DNA of 64,000 bases from Dipylidium caninum (lineage: Eukaryota; Platyhelminthes; Cestoda; Cyclophyllidea; Dipylidiidae). Below the pieces are notes generated by a model, which made no database searches, had not been told where the DNA came from, and saw only the letters and a list, made by a program, of their open reading frames with translations. The stretch is taken from NCBI GenBank assembly GCA_017562135.1, contig QEYB01001685.1, positions 744,001 through 808,000 of the forward strand. The letters are read 5' to 3'. Of the stretch, positions 11,701 through 21,625 are shown in pieces. Position 1 is the stretch's first letter. The number at the start of each line of letters is the position of its first letter. The position numbers and the translations under genes were made by a program.

Positions 11701-12855
11701 AGAGACAATATGATAATAACAAGGAGGGGAACAGCATCTTGCTGGTGTTAAAACCTCTGTCAAACCATGTGACATTTTCATTCGTGGTTGTCATAAAACA
11801 CTATTGCCTTGTGTGAAATTCAGAGGGACAAAAAGGGAGGAGGCGGGAACATCTATGACAGTCCTTCTGAAATGTAAAATGCAAGTAATATTAACAAGTA
11901 TGATGTGAGTGTGGAGATATTTTGAGCCTCCCGCCCTCTTTCCCCTCCGAGGCCTGCTGATGATGTCGAAGTTTACCCACTACCCAAGGCTACTTATCAT
12001 GAAATGGGGGGGTGTGGAGTATTTTGTCTCCCTTTCCACTTCCACTTTGTGTTAAAGTTAGTCTAATAAAAAGAGAAGGGACCAAAAACCAAATGGTGAA
12101 AAAACACGGGAAAAGTTCGCACTTTAACGACCTTTGAACCTGTCATATTTCTACCCTCTGTGGGCCAAACCTCTGGCTTTCAGGGTAAAAGCCATTATTA
12201 TCCGCCTGGAACACTCGCAAAGTCCCCTTTTTCTGTTCGAACTAACAAAGAAATGAGACGATTCACATTCGGACGATACAGAGTGTGACGGAGCGACACC
12301 AGTAAGGCGTCGGTAAGTGAAACTAATGGCAAACACGTGCAAATACGTAAACAATACACGTTAGTAAAATATTAGCCTTTTCAACAAAGTGCCGAAAACG
12401 GAACCAGCGCTTGCAGAAGAATTTATCTAACCTCTAACTCACTCACCCATTTACCCTCTCTCTCTCTCTCTCTCCCCGTGAACAAACTAACGCGATTAAA
12501 CTAACAATAAAACACCAGGCTCGTTAACGGAAATACGTGGGGTGGTGAACAGGAAACCCGTTAACCAGAATAGAATAGAACATGTGTGATTACTCTAAAC
12601 TACCAAACAGTGCTAGAGTGAAATAATTGCCGACACTCGGGGAAAAAATTACACAACAGTTCTGTGTGAGGCTGGGTGAAATAAAAGGTAAGGGGGTATA
12701 GGCTTAAAAGCGGCACCGCGACAAGCGGGGTAGAGGAGGAGAAGGTGGAGAAGAAGAGGAGGACGGGGAGGATTTTTGAGACTTACTTGACATTGCTGAA
12801 GAGACAGGAGGAGAGGAATGAGAAGAGTGATAATCCTAGGGCGGCGGTTGAGCAT
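2283..12855 (-). CDS. DSL-family Notch ligand (Delta/Serrate-like), multi-exon gene
   Basis: Spliced model of seven coding exons: 12787-12855, 9755-9861, 9568-9688, 8734-8861, 5809-5865, 4711-4838 and 2283-2764. All joins are GT-AG and all phases agree, giving about 363 residues. Seen in the translation: a signal peptide (about 1-23); a beta-rich MNNL-like region (24-160) with Cys42 and Cys52 and a block with FP at 129-130 and FSL at 144-146; a DSL domain (about 162-214) with all six cysteines (171, 180, 184, 193, 201, 214) and the YFG motif at 175-177; one EGF repeat with cysteines 219, 226, 232, 251, 253 and 262; then a Ser/Thr-rich tail. DSL proteins are known to bind Notch receptors on neighbouring cells through the MNNL and DSL modules. 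No transmembrane segment is visible, so the product may be soluble, or a membrane exon may be missing from the model. Exon 3 and the 3' end are the weakest parts. Confidence 0.8.
2765..4710. other. DSL ligand intron 6
   Basis: Intron between the DSL and EGF exons, about 1.95 kb. It holds a purine tract at 3638-3707 and a possible 30-nt splice-bounded segment near 3365-3394 (minus). The direct DSL-EGF join already reads through, so that segment is not needed. Confidence 0.7.
3638..3707 (+). repeat. GA/GGA purine tract
   Basis: A 70-base run of GA, GGA and G on the plus strand, ending in a G-run, inside the DSL ligand intron. Confidence 0.8.
4711..4838 (-). CDS. DSL ligand exon 6: DSL domain
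   Basis: The exon runs from a TTTTTAG acceptor (an alternative is CTACAG, giving a start at 4828) to a GTGAGATG donor, phase 2 to 1. It encodes residues 161-204 with the DSL signature: Cys171, then YFG, Cys180, Cys184 after three residues, Cys193, and an NGDKIC segment ending at Cys201, followed by NPG. This arrangement is specific to Notch ligands. The sixth DSL cysteine is in the next exon. The family's usual Trp after the last Gly is replaced by Tyr. Confidence 0.92.
4839..8733. other. DSL ligand introns 4 and 5
   Basis: Two introns (4839-5808 and 5866-8733) flank the short exon 5. A segment at about 7939-7985 (minus) is bounded by a good GTAAGTC donor and reads FEVVFTCDYELAWSLA, but its phase does not fit the neighbours. 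No other feature seen. Confidence 0.6.
5809..5865 (-). CDS. DSL ligand exon 5: MNNL end and linker
   Basis: This short 57-nt exon encodes residues 143-160 (KFSLKW, then Thr, Asp, Asp, Gly and a polar linker). It starts in phase 2 at a weak acceptor (TTGGAGAG) and ends in phase 2 at a GTGATC donor; both phases match the neighbours. FSL corresponds to the conserved FSL of MNNL domains and the Trp to the one just before the DSL domain in known ligands. The real acceptor could lie further upstream (for example after CACCACAG), which would lengthen the exon. Confidence 0.55.
8734..8861 (-). CDS. DSL ligand exon 4: central MNNL strands
   Basis: This 128-nt exon lies between a pyrimidine-rich acceptor (TTTCTCCAG) and a GTGAGTT donor, phase 0 to 2. 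It encodes residues 100-142: alternating hydrophobic strands, an NLT sequon at 126-128, and FP at 129-130. The FP pair followed by FSL in the next exon recalls the conserved block of Delta/Jagged MNNL domains in which an FPF segment precedes WPGTFSL. The intron to exon 5 is about 2.9 kb. Confidence 0.7.
9568..9688 (-). CDS. DSL ligand exon 3 (tentative)
   Basis: The reading frame is open to a good donor (GTG then GTAAGT). It ends in phase 0, as exon 4 requires. The chosen acceptor (GGGTAG before 9688) is pyrimidine-poor. It is the only one I found that keeps phase with exon 2, and it implies a 66-bp intron. A stronger acceptor sits 23 nt further on (CGCCTTAG) but breaks the frame. The encoded residues (about 60-99) are polar, rich in Arg, Asp and Val, and match no motif I recognise. 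Confidence 0.42.
9755..9861 (-). CDS. DSL ligand exon 2: first MNNL strands
   Basis: This is a 107-nt exon between a TTTAG acceptor and a GTGAGT donor, phase 0 to 2. It encodes residues 24-59. An NVT glycosylation sequon (27-29) precedes a beta strand with Phe32 and Leu34, then Cys42, then a strand reading YKVTVCV (47-53). In known Delta/Jagged N-termini an F-x-L strand is followed by a cysteine and a strand of the form F-R-V-C-L, so the pattern matches. Identification rests on order, spacing and the downstream DSL domain rather than high identity. Confidence 0.72.
11045..11081 (+). repeat. (GA)n microsatellite
   Basis: GA dinucleotides with two interruptions. Confidence 0.85.
11219..11252 (+). 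repeat. (GGTGGC)n repeat, G-rich
   Basis: Hexamer GGTGGC repeated about four times, then G-runs; could form a quadruplex. Confidence 0.8.
12456..12476 (+). repeat. (CT)n microsatellite
   Basis: About ten CT units in intron 1 of the DSL ligand. Confidence 0.85.
12787..12855 (-). CDS. DSL ligand exon 1: start codon and signal peptide
   Basis: The ATG at 12855-12853 opens 23 codons: an Arg-rich n-region, then a run of Leu, Ile and Pro ending in QQCQ, a typical secretory signal peptide. The exon ends in phase 0 at a strong donor (CAA then GTAAGT). Phase and position fit the MNNL exon that begins at 9861. The 5' untranslated boundary was not determined. The intron that follows is about 2.9 kb. 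Confidence 0.7.
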
Positions 12856-13105
12856 TCTATAGGTGGTTCGGATCCAACATCACTCGGGACTCAGACTTAG
12901 CCAATTCCGTGTGTTTTTGTGCGTGTGTGTGTGCGTGTGTGCGTGTTCCAGTCACTCAAGTAGACGAGCTCATTTCACACTGGACAATGGGGCCGTTTGA
13001 TTGGCCGCTGGTCAGCCAATCACACAGCGCTCCGCGTGCATCTATTCGCGTTAATTCGTGCGTTTGTGTGTGTGGGTGTGTGCGTGTGTGTGCGATGTGT
13101 GGATG
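12856..13105 (-). promoter_or_regulatory. Probable promoter of the DSL ligand gene
   Basis: Just upstream of the signal-peptide ATG lie two GT-rich blocks (about 12909-12950 and 13062-13105). Between them is a perfect inverted pair of extended CCAAT boxes, TGATTGGC (12998-13005) and GCCAATCA (13015-13022), with a 9-base spacer. CCAAT pairs are known NF-Y sites and favour promoters 50-200 bp upstream of transcription starts. The dyad centre is about 155 bp before the ATG. No clear TATA box was found. Confidence 0.5.
12998..13022. promoter_or_regulatory. Inverted CCAAT-box dyad
   Basis: Two 8-base arms (TGATTGGC and GCCAATCA) are perfect reverse complements around a 9-base spacer. Each arm contains a full CCAAT pentamer with the flanking bases favoured by NF-Y. 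Confidence 0.6.
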
Positions 13106-16100
13106 ACTGCGTTAATGTCACAATTTTAGAGACTTGTTAACATAAACATACACATACGCATCTGTATACAAGGTGTCCGGACATGTGGCTAGAGTGGCGA
13201 GGTTGTGAATGAGCTATGAAGAATAAACAAATATCCTGTGGAATGTGAGCGCTAATACGTAGAATGGGGTGACAGCCTGACATTTACTAACAGGATATTT
13301 GACCACATTTAGGCGAGAGGAGGCGCAAATTGTAAGGTATGTGTCCAAACAACGAAATATGGCCAGCGGGACAGGCAAATGAGTCAATGAAGTAGCCTTT
13401 AAAATTTTCTGATTTGGCAGCCGCCTGGCAGTGAGTAAGTAAAGTCATCAGGAAATGGTGGCCTAAAGAGCATTTTGTTTTACACCGTGGGCAAGTTCTT
13501 GCGGACTCCGAGGTGTGCCTGAGAGGCGTAAGGAATGCCACATTGCTCGAAAAATCCTCTTTCGCCTTTTGGGCTGCAGAGGATGAAATATCTGTCCACA
13601 CTGCACTTTGGAGAGAATACGACTTAGAATTCTGGAGGATCCCATGGCATTGTCCGACTAATTGCCTGGAAAAAACGAACGGCATGGAACAGCAGTGGCG
13701 TTAATGCAAAGACTCGTCAGGGAGACAGAGAGAGTTAAGTCGACGGCTCGGACTCCACCCCGCCAGCGGGTAGACTGGGCTCTTGCTAGAGGGACGAGAC
13801 ACAGCAAGCCAAATTACCTACTAAAACATACGAGACTGGTTTTTAGTAGATTTTATGCACTTTATGGGTGCCGAGGTGGTGAAAAATGGCCAAATTTTTC
13901 CGATCACCAGAAGTGAACTGCAGTTCGCTCCGATTCACTTTTGTCGGTTCTCCTCGTTGGTTCGCCGGTTACCGGAGCGGGAAAGGGACGAGGCGAAAGG
14001 CGTCGGTGGACCACCTTTGAAAATATGTCCAAGCAATGACCCTGTCAGGACTACCCTACTATGCACGAACGAACTGGTCTCTGATTTCCTGCCGAGACTC
14101 CAGGCGTCGCTGCACCTCAGAGCCGGTTGAGGGTGTTCCACTTTATGGCAAATCCGATGAAAAGTGAAATGTCCTGAAGTTGTTCAGGTATGATCTCTGT
14201 AACACAAAGGATCCCAAGGTGACGACTTCACCTTCTTTGGTCTGGTTGTCTCGAAGCACCTCCTCGTTATTCAGCAAAAACATCTCCTCCATCGGGATTG
14301 AAAGTCTTCAACGCCCAGTTTACCCTTTTTGATCACCTTCGGGGTCGCAGGTAAGTCAAATGCAGTCGCTCAGAACTCTAATAACTAAGTTTCAAAGTGG
14401 CAAATGATTATGGCGCACGATGATTCGTTCGTCTGTTTACGAATGTACCAGGCAATTTTGGCCTCAAGTAGTGGACGCTGAGCGTCAAACTGCCCAACAA
14501 ACTTGCCATGGGGATTTAATCGACCGTCACTCCTTCTGATGGTGAATGTGACGCGATCTGGAAGAGAAAGAGGGGCGGTTCAGACTGAAATGTAGGTTTG
14601 CTGGACGAATACATACGAGTATCTGCAAAAGGCCTTTCTGTTTTAACTTCTGAAAACATACCGCCTTTCTACAGGCTACGGGGCTGTCTAACGATGTTAC
14701 AAAGAGGAATTCTAGCCTTTCCCAGAGGCGGAAGAGAAAGACAGTTTTCTTCACCACACCGGGTGGGCAGAACCATTTCCCACTTCGCCATTGTCTCTTC
14801 TACGGTCAACCACACCGAGGCGATGCGGCGGGGAGAAGTCAAATGTGCCTGTCTATCCCCTCCGGCCTCCATCTTTCGAATATTCTAACTACTTCTCCCG
14901 TAGCCCTTTTAGCTTGTGCACCCCGTCCACGAGGGTAACTTCGGTTCATTGGCTGACGTTGAGGGTTCCAGTTAAATTGGTGCAGGAAGTGATCGGAAGA
15001 AGAGGTAGGAAAGGACTTAAAAATAGGGCCATTTTGGGTGACTCCCATGGCAATCCTCCATTCTTTCTGAGACAAACGCTAAACTATGCATTCTATTTTT
15101 AATATAGCGGCATTATCACGTGTCGGTGGGAGAGTAAACAACTGCGAGTGGGCAGACAGACTGACTGATCACCACAGCGACACTCAAACCACATTTTAAG
15201 CTTCACTCAACAGCCGCTTTTTCATCTTTGCATGATGGCACTCGATTTTATTTAGTCTCTTCTTTTTCTCCCTCGGGCGAGGTAGGCGAGGAGGGGAGAG
15301 GGAGGGAGAGAGTGAGTGAGTGAGTGAGTGAGGGAGCGAGGCAAAAAGAGGGAAAGCAAAGGAGGTGGGATTTCATCAACACCTCGATGTATGGCGCCAT
15401 GACATGCAAGAATGCGAAAAATTTACGGCCGGGGTGGCCGTGCAACTCACCCTTTCAAAAAATAGCCCACGCATTTAACACCCAAATAAGCCTTACTGTG
15501 ACGAGTCGGACTAAACTCCACCGACCTCAGACTGCAGCGGACCGACTGGCTACGCTCTGGCAACCCACTAAGGCAGAAGGGCTGGCGCCGGCTGCTTTTG
15601 TTGTACTTTAGTCTCCCTCGAGGTGGTTAAAGCCCCACAATTTGAAAGGGAATTCCATCCAAAAGTTAATGTATTGTGTCTCGTACCCACGTAAATTTCG
15701 TGTATGGCTCCCACCTTTCCATCCATGGAAGGCGGTCCACCTCGGCAGGTGAAAATGTCTCCACTGAGGCACTAGGCAGAAGATGAAGAGTCTGGCGATA
15801 CCCGAGGCCCCCTCTCACGTTTATAAACGCACTTGGAGGGCTAATTCCTACTCGCAAGACTGCTTTTGCGTGTCTTCCGTTTATTTTCCCTCTCATTTGT
15901 TTTCCTCACCCACTAACAAGGGGGACGAGTTAAGTAAAACTTCTAATTTGCTCTCACACCCCAACAGAGTCGGTTCAAGTCTCCTCGAAACAAACAAAAT
16001 TTGGACGAATAAAATATGGGATTGTTTTGATGGTCCGCTGCTCGAGTGGGAGGACTCTTCTAGTCTGAGGGAATTGCGATTTTCCCGTGCAAGCAGTGCG

Positions 16101-17931
16101 TGGGAAGGAGGGAGGAGATTTCGCCTCAAAGAGACGGTGATGCGCCTTTCTTCGTGGGGCACGACAGCAGCGGGGATGACTGTACTCCCTCAATTGACTT
16201 ACATGATAGGTCATGTTATTCACTCCCTCTCGGCTTTTCATTCCATTTTGGTCCTCGCCTTCTCCACCTCCTCTACCTCTTCTCCCGCCTACTCTCGGGT
16301 TTAAAATTGAGATCCTGTAGCGCCAGGTTGATGGGGAGATGAGAAACGGGATGCCTGGTGAAGAAATCTCCTACTCCATGATCTACCTGACTGTACTTTT
16401 ACTCCATCAGTCAGAACAATTTTCCCAGATTAGCGGAGAACTCGACAAGTCTCACAGTCGTTTCGCAAACGAAGCATACCCTTAGAAGACAGCCACGTCG
16501 AAGAGACGTCGGTAAAGACGGAATTTTATTGGTGGTCAGTTAATGTGTTAAGGAGCCTCCAAAGTACTTCGAGGTGACAGCCGGAGCTGTCTGTGGAGAG
16601 GACGAACGAAGCGAGGCGGATGTTTAAATGAGCACGTAAGTTCGTGCGCTTCAGTGTTGATGGCGGTGGTCACCATAGTCCACAAAAGGGAGAGATTTTT
16701 TGACCTCCGCTGTGGAAAGAGTGTGTTGAAGACGTTCATACTTAGATGGAAGGAATGACGTTATGAGGATTCGGCGGCTCTTCACATGTCAAGCCGCGCT
16801 TGGAGGTGCTGACACGACGACCCCAGTAATCTTGTTGACCGCTCCATTCATTCCACTGTTCTAGCTCTTCTCACACGCTCATCAAGTGCCTATCAGCCTC
16901 GTCAACAGCTCGCCTTTCCTACCACATAACAACATCTTCCGTCGGTGTTAGCGACACAACGACGGAGGATTTGAGACCCTCTTTATCCCACTCCTTCGCC
17001 CTTCATTCTGTGTGAGGGTGTCTTCTTGTGTCAATTACGGCCTAAATTGTTGGTACGAGCTGTGGAAAGGTCGTTCTGTAGGTGTTTTAATTGGATGGTG
17101 GGGGAAAGAAGTTCCAGAAGTCGCCGGAGGTGCATGTAAGCCGGGTGGGAGGGGATTTGGCTCAAGTAGGTTGGGCAAGATTCAAGTTGAAGCTCCAAGC
17201 CTCCTCTCCCCTCTCCCCAAACGCTTCAACTTCCAAATTGTTAATACATGGAGTCGTAGAGTTGTGTAGTTTGTAGGTTGAATTAATAATTGTCTCGGCA
17301 GTCATGTTCAGGGTAGTCACCAGGGGAAACTGGGTTAGCCCAAATCCTCCTGTCCGCATACCCGTCCACCCGGCCGGCCATCCAGCCACCGTGCCGCCCT
17401 CATCTCCCCGCCTTCTCCCCGCCGCCACGCCGCCACCACCGCCACCGCCGCCGCCCCCGCTTCCGACCCCGCCTGCGCCCCCAGTGCCCTCCTCTCCTCC
17501 CTCTTGTTCTTCTTGTGAATATTTAATAATCGTGCGGGACTAACCGGAGTCCAGTTACACAACAACAGCGGCAGTGGAAGTAACAGGAACTAATTCCCGA
17601 TCTCACTGCTCTGAATTTTTTATGTTGCAAAGGAATACACTGGTGATTTTACGGCCCATGGGATCGCAGGGGGATTTGATAGCAATTAAACTTGACTTCA
17701 ACACGTGCTTTCTCCCGTTTCAAAGCAAAATCTGTCCCATGCACTTTCATATACCTCTCCTCCTAAGTAGGTTTGCAAAATGAGTGAACTCGTCCACGAG
17801 GAGGTGGACGCATTCACTCGTAGGCGAGGACAGGAAGGCGTCTCCGCTCTACTCCTCTCCGATCTCGTCAGTCTCATGAGAAGATAATTTGCTGAAAGTG
17901 AGGTGAAAAGAGGGCGAAAGAAGTTTCTCAC
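13106..17931. other. No named gene; one protein-like segment
   Basis: About 4.8 kb without an assignable gene. A minus-strand frame at 13287-13685 (132 codons, with a CPRCKTKC motif) and the broken frames at 13.9-14.4 kb look protein-like but match no family. A (GTGA)n repeat lies at about 15311-15331. Confidence 0.4.
14143..14292 (-). pseudogene. Unassigned short reading frame, possibly a decayed gene piece
   Basis: The ATG at 14292 opens 49 codons rich in Asn, Glu, Leu and Val (for example LLNNEEVLRDNQTKEG) to TAA at 14145-14143. The same frame resumes after the stop with EVQRRLESRQEIRDQF before another stop. The frame just upstream in a different phase (about 14290-14380) also looks protein-like. 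Two coding-like frames broken by stops and a phase change suggest a degraded gene, or exons whose splice sites I could not place. No family is recognised. Confidence 0.22.
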
Positions 17932-18038
17932 CTCTTCCAGATTCGTGGCATGCATTCATCAGTCAGGGCGATCCCGACGTCCGCTGTTTCGCACTTATGG
18001 ATGTGTATTACGGACAAAGATAGGTGTCCAAGGCGAAC
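17932..18038 (-). CDS. Candidate coding exon, unknown gene
   Basis: The segment lies between an ATTGCCAG acceptor (with TTGACTGA upstream as a possible branch point) and a GGAAGAG/GTGAGAAA donor. It is 107 nt long, phase 0 to 2, and encodes GHLSLSVIHIHKCETAD, then a second Cys and PRIWK: a hydrophobic strand followed by spaced cysteines. An alternative acceptor (GGCTTTTAG) would start it at 18088. It has the same length and phase as the first MNNL exon at 9755-9861. An upstream ATG frame at about 18130-18219 begins with a hydrophobic stretch. Real coding is likely but not certain; the family is unknown. Confidence 0.35.
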
Positions 18039-18402
18039 CTGGCAATGGCATTCAGTCAATAACACATCCTGTCCCTTTTTAACATGTTCTAAAAGCCCCA
18101 CAGATAAAAATCGGCTACTTTCAGAGTTCATTTTACCGCCTCAACAATATTCACATTTGAGAGTAAAAATATTTTCCACACAGGAGAAAATGCCATCGCA
18201 AGAGTTAACGCAGCCATCAGTTTGACGCGAGTCAAATTTGTGGGCAAATGTAGAGCCCAGCCCCACCAACGAAACTTTAATGGGGCCATTAGGCGGGGGA
18301 AGAGACGAGGCAGCGGGAGACATGTAGCTGGCGTCACGTGTCCACTTGGTCTGGCTACTAGAATCGCATGATTTGCCACAGCTCCCCAGGGAGCGGACTC
18401 AC

Positions 18403-18419
18403 CCGCCTCGAGGTGGTGC
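18403..18419 (-). other. Possible 17-nt micro-exon
   Basis: A strong acceptor (TTCTCCCTTGTAG) and a strong donor (GGTGAGTCC) enclose only 17 bases. Both signals fit consensus, but nothing else supports transcription. Confidence 0.2.
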
Positions 18420-21400
18420 CTACAAGGGAGAACGGTCGACTAAGATGAGTACATTTGCGTCGCCCAGACTACATTCCGGGGCGTATTCCACCCCAGAGGG
18501 TAGGCAGGCGCTACGATTCTAGTGTCCAGGTGAGCGAGCGTAACGGTTTAGGCAGACTGCCTCCAGTCAGCATGTCTGCGAAGCAGTCTTGTTGACTTAC
18601 AAGTGAAAGTGTATGCACTTAAAGTAAGACACTGAGTCTAAACGTCGGCATCAAGTGCCAGCCGCGTCAGTTGGCCGACCTCTACAATAAGGAGGAATCT
18701 TAACTTGGAGTCTGGTGGTAGCACCGTTTCCAAGTGTATCTCCTCATGAAACTCCTGTAGAGTTGGCGGGGGAGCCCTAAGGACTGGCTTCCCATCAGGA
18801 GTCCCCGTGACACTGTTTTTTAATCCATTTCACGGAACTGCACTGCTATCAAGCAGCTTGGCATTGAGGAGCCGCTAAGAAGGCTGCTTTCACTTGACTA
18901 TTTGAGCTTAAGTCTCAGTCACTGATGCGGCGATACACTGTTCTCCTGAACCATTATAATAAAGGGGGATTTCTCAATGATAGTCGGAACGATTTGCCTT
19001 CCTTTCGACTCGAAGAGGTGCATTTCGGAAGGTAGGTCAAAAAGGGAGGGGGGAGAATCACTCTTTTAACTGGGAAAACGTGTTAATCCCTCGAACGCTG
19101 CTTCTTGAATGAGTTTCTCAACTCACCACATCCTTTCTAGACAGACAACTCGTTACAACAAGTGAGGGGTCACTCTTCGCGTCAGGTGATGCTTCTCCTC
19201 ACCTCCTCCTCCTCGGAGAACCGAGGAAACGCCTTACACTCATCCCCGGCTAATCGGTATGGCAAATATGTTAGAGGCTAAGTTAAAAGTTGACAGAAGC
19301 AGATGATTTATTGGAGTAAAGTGTTGAGTGACAGAAACGGAAGAGTCCATGACACTATCAAATCACTCAATTTAGTATAGTGGCAAATTCTCCTTCTTCC
19401 ACTACGACTCTCCTCCCCTTCTGCTCTTTCTTTTCCCTCTCATCCGTCCATCGTGGACCGCGTCTGAACCTCACTTCGAAACAGTATGTCAACGAAGTAG
19501 GGAAGAAGACAAAACATTCAGTGCATTTTTCCTCCGACCTTTTGAGAAGGCGGCTGGTGTCGACCTCCTCAGCAGCCATCTCTTCTTGGCTGATGCTCAG
19601 GAACGTTCCACTATCCATCGAAAGTGTTGGGATAATCAACCCAAGGACTGACGAAAGGGGACCTGACGAACGACCTACTTTAGTGTATTTCCCTTTTATT
19701 TTTATTTTTCAACAAATAGTTCAGTTCATAAGCTCGGCTGGCAGAAGCGAAAGGAACGAGGAGAATGAGGCTGTTGAAAGTGTCCACTTCCGGGAAGGAA
19801 TGAAGATGTAATCGAGGAAGAAATAGCCAATTGCCCACGTAACTAACATACCGCCGGCAAATTTGAAGTACTTTAAGGCAGAGGCACGAAACTACGACTT
19901 CCTCCACACTCTTCTCTCTCCACCCACCTTTGCATCCCTTTAAAGCGTAAATGCCCGCAGAATGCGAGACGGCCGCGGTTTCATTGAAGCCTCCTCGTGT
20001 CTGCGACGAGACCATAACTTTTTGTCCTAGCAACTGTCGGTGGAGAGAGAGAGAGGAGTAATTAGAAGGAGCGCCAAAGTCGACTCACAAAAGCAACAGG
20101 GACTAATGCACTGCGATGGTAGTCTGTCGCTCCCATGTGAGGTGACTTTCGCCATGCTAGTATTTTCCTCGCCAATCACGGCCACTTCGCGACCTCCGCC
20201 TGCTCGGTCTAAGTGGACAGACCGGGGAGGAATTGTGTCTAGCCGGAGATGGAGCCTGACTCGAGAGGGGAGGGGAGGAGAGAGAGGAGGAGGACCGCGT
20301 AGACAGTAAGTTAAGTCTGCGTACAATGGTGAGGGGGATGTACAGCACGTCAAATTCTTTTGTCTCCGTGATCACTACATTTAGTAGCGTCCATTCAACT
20401 CTCGCCCCGTCCATCCAAGATTACAAAGCTCTCCCCTCAACAGAAATAACGCCATTGTTTGTTTGTGGCTTAGGATTTGGAATATTTTAATTAAATTGCC
20501 TCGCATCCTCTTTGGACGAAGTTGTAGGGAACATATTGCCACAATCCTCATCGCAGCCGTATGTGGCCAGTTCTCCCCATCCGCTGCAAGGCGTTCGACG
20601 GTAGCGGAGGAGTTGCCGGCCCCTGAGCCTCGTCCAAACTGAGCTCATAGTGGCTCACGCGCCTGCCAGGTCCACAGGCGAGGAGGGGAAATAATTGCCG
20701 GTTCGGAGGGGTTTGCCACCAACCCATCGACTCTGTCAAGACAATTTCGTTGGTCGAGCCAAAATGACCTCATAAATTAAACCATTAAGGGGAGAGGGAA
20801 GAGGAAACAAGCGGGAAAAAAAAGTACGAAACACAATCCCACGGTGAAGGCGAGACAGGAGAAATTAATCTTCTTGCACTTGTCACCGAAATGACGAGGG
20901 AACTGTGTGGAAGAATGGCTCAAATGCACCCGGCCCACCAATAAATTACGTGTAAGTTTACTAATGGGACGATGGATGTCCGAAGAATGAGAGTATCTCG
21001 TCACTACTCTGATCCACACGGCCTCTGGTGTGATCTTGCAGGGATGAAAATAAGGCAAATGACAGACTTCAGTGTCCACAACTTTCCAGTACATCGCGAA
21101 GGCGGCTCCACTTCGAAAGTCATTCGGCCAGATAGCGCAGTCACCATCCTACGACGAAGGAAAGTGGTAGGAATGGCAAATGGAGGCAACAGGCTGAAGT
21201 CGTTTTTCTCTCTTATACCATTAGACCGGGGTTAAGGGATATGTGGCAGAGAGAGAGACAGAGAGAGAAAGATAAGGTGTGTGGGCGTGTGTTTTTGTTT
21301 GCGTTAAAAATCATCACAATTCATTTTGATTCTCCCTCGATTCTTTTCTCATGATGATTAATACCTCTGCCAAGGGAAGCTCTGTTTTCGTAACTTCCCT

Positions 21401-21574
21401 TAGGCTAAACTTAATTTGCTTATTAAATTTCTTCCATACTCAGCATTCATCCATCCCCACACCGTTTAGATCCAATCCACTGTCCTTTCCCCACCTCGTC
21501 TCCCCCCTCCGCCTCCTCCAACTCTCTCGTAGCCCCATCCAACAAATCACCATGTACCGCTTCACCTTGCCTAG

Positions 21575-21625
21575 CCTCGACTCGCCTCGACTCGACTCGC
21601 CTCGACTCGCCTCGCCTCGCCTCCC
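21575..21625 (+). repeat. Pentanucleotide minisatellite CTCGA/CTCGC
   Basis: About ten tandem pentamers alternating between CTCGA and CTCGC over 50 bases. Confidence 0.88.

Larger units (their letters stand above)
9862..12786. other. DSL ligand intron 1
   Basis: The first intron, about 2.9 kb. It holds a GA repeat (11045-11081), a GGTGGC repeat (11219-11252) and a CT repeat (about 12456-12476). No exon between them can be supported. Confidence 0.65.

Noticed and set aside
21575..21625. Tandem CTCGA/CTCGC units as a CRISPR-like array
   Set aside because: The units are 5 bases with no spacers; this is a simple minisatellite in a eukaryotic genome.
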